Shown piece after piece: positions 32,578 to 40,223 of a DNA stretch of 41,647 nucleotides. The stretch is from Mycolicibacterium malmesburyense (GTDB lineage Bacteria > Actinomycetota > Actinomycetes > Mycobacteriales > Mycobacteriaceae), in assembly GCF_001050015.1 (NCBI RefSeq), contig NZ_CVTB01000267.1:1-41647 (forward strand), written 5' to 3'. A model generated the notes under the pieces. That model saw nothing but the letters and a program-made list of their open reading frames with translations. It had not been told where the DNA came from and made no database searches. Positions within the stretch are counted from its first letter, which is position 1. Each line of letters opens with the position of its first letter. The position numbers and the translations under genes are program-made.

Positions 32578-33705
32578 TCAGGTGTATTTCCGTTCTGAGG
32601 CGGTCTCGGGCGCGTCATCGCTCGTGGCGGTGAGGAACCGGTCGGGCAGCGCCAGCTTGTGAATCGTTCGCAGCGTTTGAAGATACTGGCGCACAAGCGA
32701 ACCGCTCGTGTAGGGCAGGCCGTACTTCTCGCAGACCGCCCGTACCCGCACGGCGATCTCCGCGTAGCGGTTGCTCGGCAGGTCGGGGAACAGGTGGTGC
32801 TCGATCTGGTAACACAGGTTGCCGGTTGCGAACGCCAGCAACGGGCCTGCGTCGATGTTGGCCGCCCCGAGCATCTGCCGGAGGTACCAGTCGGCGCGAG
32901 TCTCCTCCGCGATGGCGGCGGGGGTGAACTTTTCCGCCCCATCGGGAAAGTGGCCACAGAAGATCACGACATATGTCCAGAGGTTGCGCAGGAGGTTGGC
33001 CACCGCATTCGCGGCCAGGGCGCGGCGCCACCGTCGTCCGCTCAGCGCCGGGAAGAGCACGTAATCCTTGACGCCCTGCCGGGCGATCTTGCGGACCAGT
33101 TTCTTTCTCTCCCGGGTCACCCGCTCAGAGTCACCCTCGGCGCGGTCGCGTTCGGAATGGACGCCGTGCAGCGCAATGCCCCACTCGAAGATGGCTGCCA
33201 GCAACAGATTTCGTAGCGGCTGCAGTAGATGGACCGGCTGCCACGGTACATCGCGGGTGATCCGCATGATGCCGAACCCGAGGTCGTCATCCACACCGAG
33301 CACGTTGCTGAACACGTGGTGGCGGTAGTTGTGTGAGTACCGCCATTGTGCTGAGACGGCGACCATGTCCCATTCCCATGTGCTGGAATGGATTTCGGGG
33401 TCGTTCATCCAGTCCCATTGCCCGTGGGACACGTTGTGTCCGATCTCCATGTTCTCCACGCACTTGGCGAAGGCAAGCGACGTCGTACCGAGAAGCCAGC
33501 CGGCACGGGACCGGCTGACGCCGATGAGCAGCCGTCCAGCCATCTCGAGTACGCGCTGTAACTTGATGGTGCGCCGGATATAGGCGGCGTCGCGTTCGCC
33601 CAACGACTCTTCGATGTCGCTGCGGATGGTGTCCAACTCGATACCGAGGGCCTCGATGTCCGCTTTGGTCAGATGGGTGTAGGCACCGACGTCTGTGATT
33701 GCCAA
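32578..33705 (-). CDS. Membrane fatty-acid desaturase, DesA3-like, without the C-terminal tail
   Basis: 375 residues from MAITDVGAYTHLTKADIEAL, collinear with M. tuberculosis DesA3 (stearoyl-CoA delta-9 desaturase, 427 residues). The three histidine boxes of the di-iron site are intact: IGHNVSHGQWDW (His90, His94), YSHNYRHH (His125, His129, His130) and QIEHHLFPDLP (300-310; His303, His304). The NLCYQIEHH and FCGHFPDGAEKFT segments are also DesA3-like. The chain ends at DDAPETASERKYT, where DesA3 continues for ~40 residues to its LAA end, a sequence reported to drive DesA3 turnover. The needed reductase (Rv3230c type) is not adjacent. A 26-residue ORF precedes it by 18 bases. Confidence 0.9.
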   Translation of the reverse strand: MAITDVGAYTHLTKADIEALGIELDTIRSDIEESLGERDAAYIRRTIKLQRVLEMAGRLLIGVSRSRAGWLLGTTSLAFAKCVENMEIGHNVSHGQWDWMNDPEIHSSTWEWDMVAVSAQWRYSHNYRHHVFSNVLGVDDDLGFGIMRITRDVPWQPVHLLQPLRNLLLAAIFEWGIALHGVHSERDRAEGDSERVTRERKKLVRKIARQGVKDYVLFPALSGRRWRRALAANAVANLLRNLWTYVVIFCGHFPDGAEKFTPAAIAEETRADWYLRQMLGAANIDAGPLLAFATGNLCYQIEHHLFPDLPSNRYAEIAVRVRAVCEKYGLPYTSGSLVRQYLQTLRTIHKLALPDRFLTATSDDAPETASERKYT

Positions 33706-33723
33706 AGTTTCGTCCCGTGTTCG

Positions 33724-33804
33724 TCAGGTTGGGGGGAGGGGCTCGGGTTTGAACCAGTCGTACTGCGGACCACCGGCCGGAATCGGAAACGACAACGGCA
33801 GCAT
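33724..33804 (-). CDS. Candidate leader ORF upstream of the desaturase (26 residues)
   Basis: The reverse strand is open from ATG 33804 for 26 residues, reading MLPLSFPIPAGGPQYDWFKP and ending EPLPPT, rich in proline. The stop lies 18 bases before the desaturase ATG. An in-frame stop just upstream limits extension. It could be a regulatory leader peptide or chance; ribosome-binding evidence is weak. Confidence 0.3.
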   Translation of the reverse strand: MLPLSFPIPAGGPQYDWFKPEPLPPT

Positions 33805-33863
33805 GTCGGCGTTGCCACCAGTCTAGAGAACATCTGACAGGGTTCCGATTCCGCGGATGATGA

Positions 33864-34667
33864 TCAGCCGATCGACACCAATTGGTCGATCGAGTCGTTG
33901 GGCAGCTCGCCGTCGACGACGGCCGTCACCTGCAGCTTGTCCAACGTGATGGTGCCTTTGTGGTTGGTGAGGAACGCGGTGTCGGCGGCATCGCGGCCGG
34001 TGGCGATGCGCACCAACGACTGGCGGGGCGCGAGCAGCGTCGCGTCCACCACGTGCCACGCACCCTCGACGAAGGCTCCCGCCACGGCGTGGAAGTCCAT
34101 CGGAGACAACCCGGGCGCGTACACCGAGACGAGGCGGGCGGGCACGTTCACCGCCCGCAGCAGGGCCACGACCAGGTGCGCGAAGTCACGGCACACCCCT
34201 TCGCCAGCCAGCAGCGTATCGGCGGCACCGTCGATCGGGTCGCTGGAGCCGGGGACGTATTTCAGGCGGGTGCCGACCCAGGAGGACACCCTCTCGAGCA
34301 GGGTCGTCGAGTCGACGAAGCTACCGAACTCCGTCGCGGCGAAACCGTAAAATTTGTCGGCCTCGGCGTAGCGGCTGGGACGCAGGTACATCAACCGGTC
34401 GTAGTCGGTGACCGGCGCGGGATCGCCCCGGCCGACGATCGTCGCGGCGTAATCCACGGTCAACGTGCCTATCGGCACGTGCAGCGTGTGCATCCGGTTT
34501 CCGTGCGCACCGATGATCTCCAACGGTTCGACGGGAGCCCCGTCCAGGCAAAACGAAAGATGTTCGCGTACTTGGGTATTGGTCTGCGTCGCGACGGCGA
34601 TCTGGAACTCCAGCTCGGTCGGATCGGTGATCTCGACCTGAAGTTCGACTCCAACCTGTCGGCTCAT
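33864..34667 (-). CDS. Transglutaminase-like cysteine peptidase-fold protein
   Basis: 267 residues from MSRQVGVELQVEITD. An N-terminal beta domain (~1-100, bacterial transglutaminase N-type) precedes a transglutaminase-like core with the catalytic triad in place: GEGVCRDFAHL (Cys159), SPMDFHAVAGAFV (His193) and WHVVDAT (Asp208). Prokaryotic members act as peptidases, amidases or cross-linking enzymes; the substrate here is unknown. No signal peptide is seen. A longer open frame (to 34745) exists, but domain similarity starts at this ATG. It is alone on this strand between the desaturase and cspA. Confidence 0.88.
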   Translation of the reverse strand: MSRQVGVELQVEITDPTELEFQIAVATQTNTQVREHLSFCLDGAPVEPLEIIGAHGNRMHTLHVPIGTLTVDYAATIVGRGDPAPVTDYDRLMYLRPSRYAEADKFYGFAATEFGSFVDSTTLLERVSSWVGTRLKYVPGSSDPIDGAADTLLAGEGVCRDFAHLVVALLRAVNVPARLVSVYAPGLSPMDFHAVAGAFVEGAWHVVDATLLAPRQSLVRIATGRDAADTAFLTNHKGTITLDKLQVTAVVDGELPNDSIDQLVSIG

Positions 34668-35002
34668 GTTCACACCGTTCCTGCCCGTCGGCTCATATGC
34701 GACGTCACGCGCCGGTTGCGAGAAGAGAATTCCTGGTCGAAACATTGCCGGGCGTGGCCGCAGCCATCGCGACCGTGAAGTTCGGGGTTCGCCCTGGTCG
34801 GTGGTGCCGTCGGCTGGCGACTGGAGGGGGCTTTTTGTACTGCCATGGGTGGTCCCTCTAAGCCGTTGAACGGCTCCCTTACTTGCATCACCGACGAGGC
34901 AATCGAAGACAGTCGCGTGCGGGATATCGCCGATATGAACCCAGTTTACGCTACTCAGCTCCTCGCCGAGACCATGACTGTCGAAGCCCTTGTGCGAGAA
35001 CA
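34668..35002. other. 335-base region without a supported gene
   Basis: Between the transglutaminase start and the hairpins that follow cspA I see no convincing gene. A 58-residue minus-strand ORF (34670-34846, MAVQKAPSSRQPTAPPTR) has AGAGGG about 7 bases before its ATG and ends 2 bases before the transglutaminase ATG, but its third-position GC is ordinary. AGCCGTT-G-AACGGCT (34861-34875) is a perfect dyad that could be an operator. A plus-strand frame through here runs antisense across cspA and is probably a shadow. Confidence 0.4.
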
Positions 35003-35060
35003 GGACTCAGCTGAGTCCCCAAACGAAATGTGGGCCGGTGGGGATTCCCACCAGCCCACA
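35003..35060 (-). terminator. Strong stem-loop after cspA plus a second palindrome
   Basis: Reading the minus strand after the cspA stop, TGTGGGCTGGTGGG pairs with CCCACCGGCCCACA around a 4-base loop (35029-35060; one mismatch), followed by TTTCGTTT. Just beyond it is the perfect 16-base palindrome GGACTCAGCTGAGTCC (35003-35018). Together they form a probable terminator for cspA. Confidence 0.75.
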
Positions 35061-35075
35061 GTCGATCGTGCAAGC

Positions 35076-35279
35076 TTAGACGGCGTTTACGCCGACTGCC
35101 TGAGGTCCTTTGGCGCCCTGTTCGATGTCGAACTCGACGCGTTGGTTCTCCTCCAGCGACCGGTATCCATTTCCCTGGATCTCCGAGAAATGAACGAAAA
35201 CGTCCTTCTCGTCGCCGTCGGGAGCGATGAAGCCGAAGCCCTTATCGCTGTTGAACCACTTCACAGTTCCCTGTGCCAT
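35076..35279 (-). CDS. cspA: Cold-shock domain protein (CspA family)
   Basis: 67 residues from [18 protein letters not shown]. The RNA-binding motifs RNP1 (KGFGFI) and RNP2 (VFVHF) are complete, and the chain has the normal single-domain length, ending VGVNAV. Cold-shock proteins bind single-stranded RNA and melt structure during growth or stress. ATG 35279 fits all homologues and is preceded by GAGAGAAG about 9 bases upstream; an in-frame ATG three codons earlier is less likely. The leader holds a small hairpin (35306-35323), and the gene is followed by a strong terminator, so it is monocistronic. Confidence 0.96.
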   Translation of the reverse strand: MAQGTVKWFNSDKGFGFIAPDGDEKDVFVHFSEIQGNGYRSLEENQRVEFDIEQGAKGPQAVGVNAV

Positions 35280-35305
35280 ACTTTTCAACTTCTCTCATTC
35301 TGAAC

Positions 35306-35323
35306 GGATGTAGGTAAACATCC
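35306..35323 (-). promoter_or_regulatory. Small hairpin in the cspA leader
   Basis: On the minus strand GGATGT and ACATCC form a 6-bp stem around a 6-base loop, 26 bases upstream of the cspA ATG. Cold-shock genes often have structured leaders; a role here is inference. Confidence 0.35.
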
Positions 35324-35385
35324 GCGTAGAGGCTATCACGGCGCAGGTCATCCCACTTCCACGCAACCCTGCTCCCCTTTCTCAC

Positions 35386-35443
35386 GCAAGCGTGCGTGTT
35401 GCACACGACACGCCGCGGATTCTTCCAGTTGACGCACGCTCGT
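35386..35443 (+). repeat. Palindromic repeat type B, copy 1
   Basis: Ends GCAAGCGTGCG (35386-35396) and CGCACGCTCGT (35433-35443) are inverted with one or two mismatches. The internal core GCACACGACACGCCGC is shared with copies at 39468 and 39666. It lies 28 bases before type A copy 2, in the cspA upstream region. Confidence 0.85.
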
Positions 35444-35471
35444 CACCCCGCGTCCCCCACCCACCCGTCGC

Positions 35472-35529
35472 CGAACGTGGGTTACCCGCACACATCAGGC
35501 GCGATAAGCGTGCGGGTAACCCACGTTCG
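35472..35529 (-). repeat. Palindromic repeat type A, copy 2
   Basis: Arms 35472-35491 and 35510-35529 pair perfectly (20 bases; loop 18). The loop matches that of copy 1 in reverse complement at 16 of 18 bases, so this copy is inverted relative to 23910-23967. It lies between cspA and the monooxygenase operon, adjoining a type B element. Confidence 0.9.
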
Positions 35530-35610
35530 CGCATAGCTGGCCGCGCGGCGTTTCTGATCGCGCTGAACCTAACCGGTGACGCCGCAGCGCACGGTGGGCA
35601 GCATTTCGGG

Positions 35611-37062
35611 GTGACTCGTGTGATCCGCTTCAACGCCTTCGACATGAACTGCGTCGCCCACCAGTCCCCCGGGCTCTGGAAGCACCCCGACGACCAGTCG
35701 TGGCGCTACAAGGACCTGGAGTACTGGACCGAGCTGGCCAAGCTCCTCGAGCGTGGCCGTTTCGACGGCCTGTTCATCGCCGACGTGCTCGGCACCTACG
35801 ACGTCTACGGCGCCAACGACGAGGCCGCGATCCGCCAGGCCGCGCAGATCCCGGTCAACGACCCGATACTGCTCGTCTCGGCGATGGCACTGGTGACCCA
35901 GCACCTGGGCTTCGGCATCACGACCGGCACCGGCTTCGAGCATCCCTATCCGTTCGCGCGACGCATGTCGACCCTCGACCACCTCACCAAGGGCCGCATC
36001 GGCTGGAACGTCGTCACCGGCTACCTGCCCGCCGCGGCGCGCAATATGGGCCAGACCGACCAGCCCGCGCACGACGCCCGCTACGACCACGCCGACGAGT
36101 ACCTCGAGGTGCTCTACAAGTTGTGGGAGGGCTCGTGGGAGGACGACGCCGTCGTTCGCGACGCATCGCGCGGCGTGTTCACCGAACCGGCCAAGGTACA
36201 CCACATCGGCCACCAGGGAACGCATTTCAGCGTTCCGGGTGTGCACCTGTCCGAACCGTCCCCGCAACGCACACCGGTCATCTACCAGGCCGGCTCGTCA
36301 CCGCGCGGTGTGCGGTTCGCCGCCGAGAACGCCGAGGCGATCTTCACCGCATCACCGACGAAAGAGCTTCTGCGCCAGACGGTCAGCACCATCCGCCAGG
36401 AACTCGAGATCGCCGGTCGCGACCCGTACAGCGTGAAGATCTTCAACCTGTCGACGATCATCACGGCCGCCACCGACGAAGAGGCCCACGCCAAGCACGC
36501 CGAATACCTGTCCTATGGCGACCCCGAGGGTGCGCTGACGTTCATGTCCGGATGGATGGGCGTCGACCTCTCGCGCTATGGCCTCGACGAGCCGGTCGGC
36601 AACGTGGACTCCAACGCGATCCTGTCGGCGGTCGCGGCGTTCCAGTCCGCCGACCCGGGCGGCCGCGAGTGGGCCATCCGCGACATCGCCGAATGGGGCA
36701 AGATCGGCGGTATGGGACCACGCTTCGTGGGTTCCGGTGTGCGCGTGGCGGATACGTTGCAGGAGTGGGTCGAGGAGACCGACGTCGACGGATTCAACCT
36801 CGCCTATGCGATCACCCCTGGCTCGTTCGCCGAGTTCGTCGACCACGTGGTTCCGGTGCTTACCGAGCGGGGCGCGTACCAGTCGTCGTACACGCCGGGC
36901 ACGCTGAGGCACAAACTCCTCGGCAACGGCGACCGCCTGCCAGAGGACCATCGCGGCTCCCGCTACCGAGTCGGCGGGCCGCTCTCCACGATCATCGACC
37001 GGCCGTCCACGGTGCCGTCCTCTTCGGCATCGGTGGCGTCCCAGCCGACCCGCGGCCGTTAA
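35611..37062 (+). CDS. FMNH2-dependent monooxygenase, NtaA/SnaA/DszA family
   Basis: 483 residues, probably from GTG 35611 (VTRVIRFNAFDMNCVAH; GTG 35620 is an alternative). The bacterial-luciferase-like fold of the long NtaA/SnaA/DszA subfamily is clear: LERGRFDGLFIADVLGTYD, LGFGITTGTGFEHPYPFARR, GRIGWNVVTGYL, HDARYDHADEYLEVLYKLWEG, and PVIYQAGSSPRGVRFAAENA. Members use FMNH2 from a separate reductase to oxidise chelators, sulfones or other organosulfur compounds. The reductase is not encoded nearby. The next two genes, SsuD- and SfnB-like, make an organosulfur role likely. The C-terminal ~25 residues (TVPSSSASVAS) look disordered. The spacing to ssuD is 11 bases. Confidence 0.88.
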   Translation: MTRVIRFNAFDMNCVAHQSPGLWKHPDDQSWRYKDLEYWTELAKLLERGRFDGLFIADVLGTYDVYGANDEAAIRQAAQIPVNDPILLVSAMALVTQHLGFGITTGTGFEHPYPFARRMSTLDHLTKGRIGWNVVTGYLPAAARNMGQTDQPAHDARYDHADEYLEVLYKLWEGSWEDDAVVRDASRGVFTEPAKVHHIGHQGTHFSVPGVHLSEPSPQRTPVIYQAGSSPRGVRFAAENAEAIFTASPTKELLRQTVSTIRQELEIAGRDPYSVKIFNLSTIITAATDEEAHAKHAEYLSYGDPEGALTFMSGWMGVDLSRYGLDEPVGNVDSNAILSAVAAFQSADPGGREWAIRDIAEWGKIGGMGPRFVGSGVRVADTLQEWVEETDVDGFNLAYAITPGSFAEFVDHVVPVLTERGAYQSSYTPGTLRHKLLGNGDRLPEDHRGSRYRVGGPLSTIIDRPSTVPSSSASVASQPTRGR

Positions 37063-37073
37063 GGAGTTATCGC

Positions 37074-38243
37074 TTGACCATCCAATTGCATTGGTTCCTG
37101 CCCACTTACGGCGACAGCCGGCTGATCGTCGGCGGTGGCCACGGCATGCCCGCCGGCGCGGCGCACGGCGACCGGGACGCCTCGATCGACTACCTGGGTT
37201 CGATCGTGCGCGCCGCCGAGTCGTTCGGCTTCACCGGCGCGCTGATCCCGACCGGCGCGTGGTGCGAGGACGCGTTCATCACCGCATCGTTGCTCGCCCG
37301 CGAGACGACGTCGTTGGCGTTTTTGGTCGCGTTCCGGCCGGGGTTGGTCAGTGCGACGCTGTCGGCGCAGATGGCCGCGACGTTCGCGCGCCATGCTCCG
37401 GGCCGCATCCTGCTCAACGTGGTTGTCGGCGGCGAGGCGCACGAACAGCGGTCGTTCGGCGACTATCTCGACAAAGACGGCCGCTACCAGCGCTGCGACG
37501 AGTTCCTCGAAGTGGTCCGCCGGTTGTGGGCCGGGGAGACGGTGTCGCTGCAGGGCGAACACATTCGCGTCGAGGAGGCCGCGTTGCCGACGCTGCCGAA
37601 TCCGGTGCCGCCGTTGTACTTCGGCGGTAGCTCCGCGGCCGCAGGGCCGGTCGCGGCCCGCCACGCCGATGTCTACCTGACGTGGGGCGAGCCGCCGTCC
37701 GCGGTGCGCGAGAAGATCGAGCGGATCCGCGGGCTGGCCGCGAAGGAGGACCGGCGGGTCCGGTTCGGCATCCGGTTGCACACGATCTCGCGGGACCGCT
37801 CCGACGAGGCGTGGGCGCAGGCCGACCGGCTCGCTGCGGCGCTGGACGAGGAGACGGTCCGCAACGCGCAGAAGGGCTTGCACCGCAGCCAATCCGAGGG
37901 GCAGAAGCGGATGCTGGCGCTGCACGAGGAGCATCGGCGCAACGGCTCGTGGCACGACGCACGTTCGCTGGAGATCGCACCGAACCTGTGGGCCGGTGTC
38001 GGCCTGGTCCGCGGTGGTGCGGGCACCGCGCTGGTCGGCAGCCACGTCGAGGTCGCCGACCGCATCGCCGAATACGCCGACATCGGCATCGACGAGTTCA
38101 TCTTCTCCGGCTATCCGCATCTGGAGGAGTTGTACTGGTTCGGCGAGGGCGTGGTGCCGATCCTGCGCGAGCGCGGGTTGTACAAGGGGTCGGCGACGAC
38201 GGCCTCCCCGGCGTCGATTCCGTTCATCGGCGCGTCGCGATGA
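37074..38243 (+). CDS. ssuD: Alkanesulfonate monooxygenase (SsuD-like)
   Basis: 389 residues from a TTG start, fixed by AAGGAG 7 bases before it (37061-37066). Luciferase-like fold with SsuD landmarks: TIQLHWFLPTYGDSR, ALIPTGAWCEDAFITASLLA, ETTSLAFLVAFRPGLVSATL, RILLNVVVGGEAHEQRSFGD, DEFLEVVRRLWAGE, PLYFGGSSAAAGPVAARHAD. The enzyme uses FMNH2 and oxygen to cleave alkanesulfonates to sulfite and an aldehyde. The three-gene run (DszA-like, this, SfnB-like) has no transporter or flavin reductase, which must be supplied elsewhere. The stop overlaps the next start (ATGA). Confidence 0.9.
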   Translation: MTIQLHWFLPTYGDSRLIVGGGHGMPAGAAHGDRDASIDYLGSIVRAAESFGFTGALIPTGAWCEDAFITASLLARETTSLAFLVAFRPGLVSATLSAQMAATFARHAPGRILLNVVVGGEAHEQRSFGDYLDKDGRYQRCDEFLEVVRRLWAGETVSLQGEHIRVEEAALPTLPNPVPPLYFGGSSAAAGPVAARHADVYLTWGEPPSAVREKIERIRGLAAKEDRRVRFGIRLHTISRDRSDEAWAQADRLAAALDEETVRNAQKGLHRSQSEGQKRMLALHEEHRRNGSWHDARSLEIAPNLWAGVGLVRGGAGTALVGSHVEVADRIAEYADIGIDEFIFSGYPHLEELYWFGEGVVPILRERGLYKGSATTASPASIPFIGASR

Positions 38244-39439
38244 CGCTCATCGCGTCGACGGACGAGGCGCTCGACGTCGCCGCCAAGCTGGCCGCCGAGT
38301 TCGACGCCGAGGCCTCCGCGCACGACGCCGACCGTCGGCTGCCGCACGATGAGGTGCAGGCGCTCAAGGAGTCGGGTCTGTTGGCGTTGACGGTGCCCGC
38401 CGACTACGATGGCATCGGGACGCCCGCGACCGTGGTGGCCGAGGTGTTCCGGCGGATCGCGCACGCCGACCCGTCCCTGGCCCAGATTCCCCACTCGCAC
38501 TTCGTGTTTCTGGAGGCGCTGCGGCTGCAGGGAACGTACACGCAGAAATCGTACTTCTACGACCGGGTGCGCAACGGGGCGTTGTTCGCCAATGCGCAAT
38601 CCGAGCTCGGCCCGCACACCATCGACGTCGACACCACCACGTTGGCGCGGCAGCCATCGGGCGACTATCTGCTGTCGGGCCGCAAGTTCTATTCGACGGG
38701 TTCGCTGTTCGCCGACTGGGTGCTGGTGCGGGCGTCGCTGACCGACGGCGACGAGGTGCCGACGGCGCAGTCGCCGAAGGCGGTGGCGTTCGTCGCGCGG
38801 GATGCCGACGGATTGTCGGTGGTCGACGACTGGGACGGCATGGGCCAGCGCACGACAGCGTCGGGCACGGTGACGCTCGACGATGTCGCTGTGCCGGTCG
38901 AGCATGTCGTGCCGTTTTCGCCGATCTTCACCGGCCCGTCGGTCTACGGTGCGCGAGCGCAGTTGTGGCACAGCGCGATCGACGTCGGCATCGCGACCGG
39001 GGCGCTCGCGGCCGGTGTGCGCCAGGCGGAGCGTGCGCGGCCACACTTCGAGGCGGGTGTCGCCGCGGCGGTGGAGGACCCGACGTTGATCACGGTCGCG
39101 GGCGAGTTGGCCGTCACCGTGCGGGCCGCGCAGGCGCTACTAGCGGAGGCGGCGCGGGCGGTCGACCATGCGGAGGCTCATCTGTCCGACGAGACGGCCG
39201 CCGAGGCGTCGATCGCCGTCGCGGCGACGAAGGTCGCCGCGGTGCGGGCATCGCTGGAGGCGTCGACCGTACTGTTCGAATTAGGCGGTACGAGAAGCGC
39301 TTCGGCGTCGGGCAACCTGTCACGGTACTGGCGCGACGCTCGCACGCACACGCTGCACGACCCGTCGCGGTGGAAGGTGCAGCACATTGGCCGCTACACC
39401 CTGACGGGCACACCCCCACCGCGCCACGGCCAGATCTAG
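38240..39439 (+). CDS. sfnB: SfnB/DszC-like acyl-CoA-dehydrogenase-fold monooxygenase
   Basis: 399 residues starting MTLIASTDEALDVAAKLAAE. The acyl-CoA dehydrogenase fold is evident: LPHDEVQALKESGLLALTVP, HADPSLAQIPHSHFVFLEAL, SGRKFYSTGSLFADWVLV, DGMGQRTTASGTVTLDDVAVP, and the C-terminal SGNLSRYWRDARTHTLHDP. This pattern belongs to the SfnB/DszC group of flavin-dependent monooxygenases, which work in dimethyl sulfone and dibenzothiophene metabolism, not to beta-oxidation enzymes (the usual catalytic Glu region is missing). It is translationally coupled to ssuD. The substrate of this particular operon is unknown. A type B repeat follows 29 bases after the stop. Confidence 0.87.
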   Translation: MTLIASTDEALDVAAKLAAEFDAEASAHDADRRLPHDEVQALKESGLLALTVPADYDGIGTPATVVAEVFRRIAHADPSLAQIPHSHFVFLEALRLQGTYTQKSYFYDRVRNGALFANAQSELGPHTIDVDTTTLARQPSGDYLLSGRKFYSTGSLFADWVLVRASLTDGDEVPTAQSPKAVAFVARDADGLSVVDDWDGMGQRTTASGTVTLDDVAVPVEHVVPFSPIFTGPSVYGARAQLWHSAIDVGIATGALAAGVRQAERARPHFEAGVAAAVEDPTLITVAGELAVTVRAAQALLAEAARAVDHAEAHLSDETAAEASIAVAATKVAAVRASLEASTVLFELGGTRSASASGNLSRYWRDARTHTLHDPSRWKVQHIGRYTLTGTPPPRHGQI

Positions 39440-39467
39440 GTCTGCGCGCTAGCTGCCCCATTGTGGC

Positions 39468-39527
39468 GCGAGCGTGCGTGTTTGCACACGACACGCCGCG
39501 CTATGGCAGCAGTTTGCGCACGCTCGC
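39468..39527 (+). repeat. Palindromic repeat type B, copy 2
   Basis: Perfect 11-base terminal inverted repeats GCGAGCGTGCG (39468-39478) and CGCACGCTCGC (39517-39527). The first 32 bases are identical to copy 3 (39666-39725, reverse strand). An inner CGTGT-TTGC-ACACG is also self-complementary. Confidence 0.88.
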
Positions 39528-39665
39528 GGCGGCCGAGCGTGCAGATCGGACGCTAACTCGTCGACTTCGGCAGGAGGGCTGCGGTCCGTCGAAAATTACG
39601 ACCCTGCTGCAGAATCCGCGGTGCTAGCGCGGCCGCAGCCCGGAGAACACGCACACTCGCCTGCC

Positions 39666-39725
39666 GCGACAGTGCGCAAAGTGTCGAGAATCAGCGGCGT
39701 GTCGTGTGCAAACACGCACGCTCGC
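39666..39725 (-). repeat. Palindromic repeat type B, copy 3 (inverted)
   Basis: Reverse-strand copy of the type B element. Its first 32 bases match copy 2 exactly, and the distal end is GCGCACTGTCGC, with two mismatches in the 11-base terminal repeat. It ends 8 bases before the stop of the PPOX gene. Copies 2 and 3 bracket 138 bases (39528-39665) in which I see no gene. Confidence 0.85.
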
Positions 39726-39733
39726 GCAAACGA

Positions 39734-40153
39734 TCACTCCCTCGAGTAGTCGAAGCTCAGCCAGCGCGTTGGGCGCATCCGGATGACGACCGACGTCGGC
39801 GTGTGGTTCTGATCGGCGAAGGCGTTTCCTTCCTGCTCGCCGAGGTAGCGGATCGCGATTGGCCGAACATCCGCCTCCTCGGCCGGGTCGATACCGACGA
39901 CGTCGCCCTCCGCCGTGACGTACCGGTACGGCGGCGCCTCGTCCTGTGCGGTGATCGTGAACCGGCCGGCCGCCTTGATGAGCCGATGCTTGAGCGACGA
40001 CGCCTCGGTCCACAGCAGCACTTCGCCGCCCGGTTTGTAGCCGTACCAGATCGGCACACTCAGCGGCGCCCGGTCAGGGCGCTCGACGGCAATGACTCCC
40101 ACATGGACGTCGGCCAGGAACTTCTCACGCTCGTCGGTCGTCATGTTGCCCAT
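39734..40153 (-). CDS. PPOX-class (pyridoxamine-5'-phosphate oxidase-like) flavin/F420-binding protein
   Basis: 139 residues from MGNMTTDEREKFLADVHVGV. The split-beta-barrel FMN/F420-binding fold is recognisable: GVIAVERPDRAPLSVPIWYGY, GEVLLWTEASSLKHRLIKAAG, RFTITAQDEAPPYRYVTAEG. Mycobacteria have many such proteins, some using F420H2 and some binding heme or biliverdin; the cofactor cannot be told from sequence alone. It lies 70 bases downstream of a Ddn-family gene on the same strand, so the two may be cotranscribed. It ends within a few bases of a type B repeat. Confidence 0.85.
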   Translation of the reverse strand: MGNMTTDEREKFLADVHVGVIAVERPDRAPLSVPIWYGYKPGGEVLLWTEASSLKHRLIKAAGRFTITAQDEAPPYRYVTAEGDVVGIDPAEEADVRPIAIRYLGEQEGNAFADQNHTPTSVVIRMRPTRWLSFDYSRE

Positions 40154-40223
40154 GACTCAGCCAACCGTGGCGACGCCGATCACATTCCCGTCGCCCGGTC
40201 CGACCCGTCCCGCCGACAGGCCG

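Noticed and set aside
33720..33790. tRNA-like string (GGGTTTGAACCAGTC) near the desaturase start
   Set aside because: No acceptor or anticodon stems can be formed around it.
34845..35303. 152-residue plus-strand frame antisense to cspA
   Set aside because: It runs through the cspA coding region and its terminator hairpin in antisense and resembles no family.
23910..39725. CRISPR array from the repeated palindromes
   Set aside because: Copies are far apart, in different orientations and without regular spacers; no cas gene is present.
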